From assembly GCF_019966535.1 (NCBI RefSeq), contig NZ_JAIMID010000009.1, positions 62,001 to 126,000 on the forward strand: DNA of 64,000 nucleotides, given 5' to 3'. Under the pieces are notes generated by a model, which saw only the letters and a list, made by a program, of their open reading frames with translations, was not told where the DNA came from and ran no database searches. The stretch comes from Mesobacterium pallidum (GTDB lineage Bacteria > Pseudomonadota > Alphaproteobacteria > Rhodobacterales > Rhodobacteraceae). The position numbers and the translations under genes were made by a program. This document shows positions 63,491-64,000 of this stretch, one piece after another; the stretch's first letter is position 1; every line of letters starts with the position of its first letter.

Positions 63491-64000
63491 ATGTCGAACG
63501 GGCTGATGGCAGGAAAACGCGGGCTGATCATGGGCCTGGCGAATGACAAGTCGATTGCCTGGGGCATAGCGCGCGCCCTGGCCGACGCGGGGGCCGAGTT
63601 GGCCTTTTCCTACCAGGGGGAGGCGCTGAAGAAACGCGTCGATCCGCTGGCTGCGCAGCTGGGCTCGGACATCGTCCTGCCCTGCGACGTGAGCGACGGC
63701 GCCTCGATCGACGCGCTGTTCGACGGGCTGAAGGAGCGCTGGGACTCGCTGGATTTCGTCGTCCACGCCATCGGCTTCTCGGACAAGACCGAGCTGCGGG
63801 GCCGCTATGTCGACACCAGCCGCGACAATTTCGCGATGACCATGGATATTTCCGTGTTCTCCTTCACCGCCGTGGTGAAGCGGGCGGAAAAGATGATGCC
63901 GAACGGCGGTTCGCTGCTGACGCTCACCTATTACGGGGCCGAGCGGGTGATGCCGCATTACAACGTGATGGGCGTCGCCAAGGCCGCGCTCGAGGCATCG
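63491..64000 (+). CDS. fabI: enoyl-ACP reductase FabI (5' part)
   Basis: The first 170 residues of an NADH-dependent enoyl-ACP reductase; the gene runs off the window end. KRGLIMGLANDKSIAWGIA is the FabI cofactor motif, DVSD and HAIGFSDKTEL follow, and the catalytic Tyr-x6-Lys is seen in YNVMGVAK. It reduces the enoyl-ACP made by FabZ, whose gene is earlier in the window. ATG at 63491 shows the normal N-terminus. Confidence 0.95.
   Translation, partial: MSNGLMAGKRGLIMGLANDKSIAWGIARALADAGAELAFSYQGEALKKRVDPLAAQLGSDIVLPCDVSDGASIDALFDGLKERWDSLDFVVHAIGFSDKTELRGRYVDTSRDNFAMTMDISVFSFTAVVKRAEKMMPNGGSLLTLTYYGAERVMPHYNVMGVAKAALEAS

Overview
The window is a 64 kb stretch of chromosome from a GC-rich alphaproteobacterium of the order Rhodobacterales (Roseobacter group / Paracoccaceae). 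The evidence is the gene content and order: bamA-skp-fabZ-lpxA-lpxI-lpxB, pyrH-frr-uppS-cdsA-dxr-rseP, a B12-dependent class II ribonucleotide reductase, a GAACN7GAAC-type SOS box before lexA, PHB-type bdhA next to a patatin, LpxI instead of LpxH, and a class II DAHP synthase. It is almost entirely housekeeping DNA. I see no IS element, prophage, CRISPR array, toxin-antitoxin pair or defence island.

Layout. 1-2.3 kb: a frameshifted PepSY gene, a b-type cytochrome, a membrane-anchored LuxR-HTH protein and a lytic transglycosylase. 2.3-15.7 kb: miaA (minus strand), then a long plus-strand run for UMP kinase, ribosome recycling, undecaprenyl and isoprenoid synthesis, phospholipid synthesis, site-2 protease, outer-membrane assembly and lipid A. 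15.7-25.7 kb: ialB, a HerA-like ATPase, YitT, a broken hypothetical gene, icd, a Bcr/CflA efflux pump, and a minus-strand run acyl-CoA ligase - FrnE/DsbA - K+ channel, with a divergent XRE-cupin regulator. 25.7-34 kb: entericidin, an orphan YejA-like peptide-binding protein, bdhA-patatin, DUF502, psuK-psuG and a HupE/UreJ-like membrane protein. 34-40.4 kb: a complete pstSCAB-phoU-phoB operon behind a triple Pho box. phoR lies 6 kb away, overlapping a Cys/Met PLP enzyme. 40.5-44 kb: gcdH, an FAD oxidoreductase and an orphan LuxR. 44.4-50.9 kb (minus strand): tsf, rpsB, phoR, the PLP enzyme, gamma-carbonic anhydrase, gmk, yicC. 51-56.7 kb: a PAS protein, aroG, a GlxA-type regulator, a small secreted protein, lexA, an EF-hand protein. 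57-64 kb: nrdJ, tRNA-Pro(TGG), DUF192, a double cold-shock protein, pdxH and the 5' part of fabI.

Regulation readable in the DNA: a three-repeat Pho box (34104-34132), an SOS box overlapping the lexA -10 (55243-55257), a NrdR box before nrdJ (60913-60928), an FNR-like box between pdxH and fabI (63430-63443), several promoters with 17-bp spacers, one of which suggests a leaderless mRNA (25032-25067), and a hairpin that pairs with the ribosome binding site of the PLP enzyme (48681-48715).

The most promising unexplained signals are small. (1) A dispersed intergenic repeat, in at least nine copies, has a C-rich hairpin followed by a conserved tail ending in ATGAAG; it lies between genes throughout the window. 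(2) Two well-formed small-RNA candidates (27773-27848 plus; about 16689-16765 minus, the latter with CCUC-rich loops) and a weaker third (about 44272-44375). (3) An array of six TTCACG/CGTGAA half-sites upstream of the double cold-shock gene. (4) Two genes broken by single-base losses next to C/G runs, either real decay or assembly error. I did not find a convincing new multi-gene system. All family assignments are by reading the translated sequence, without database searches.
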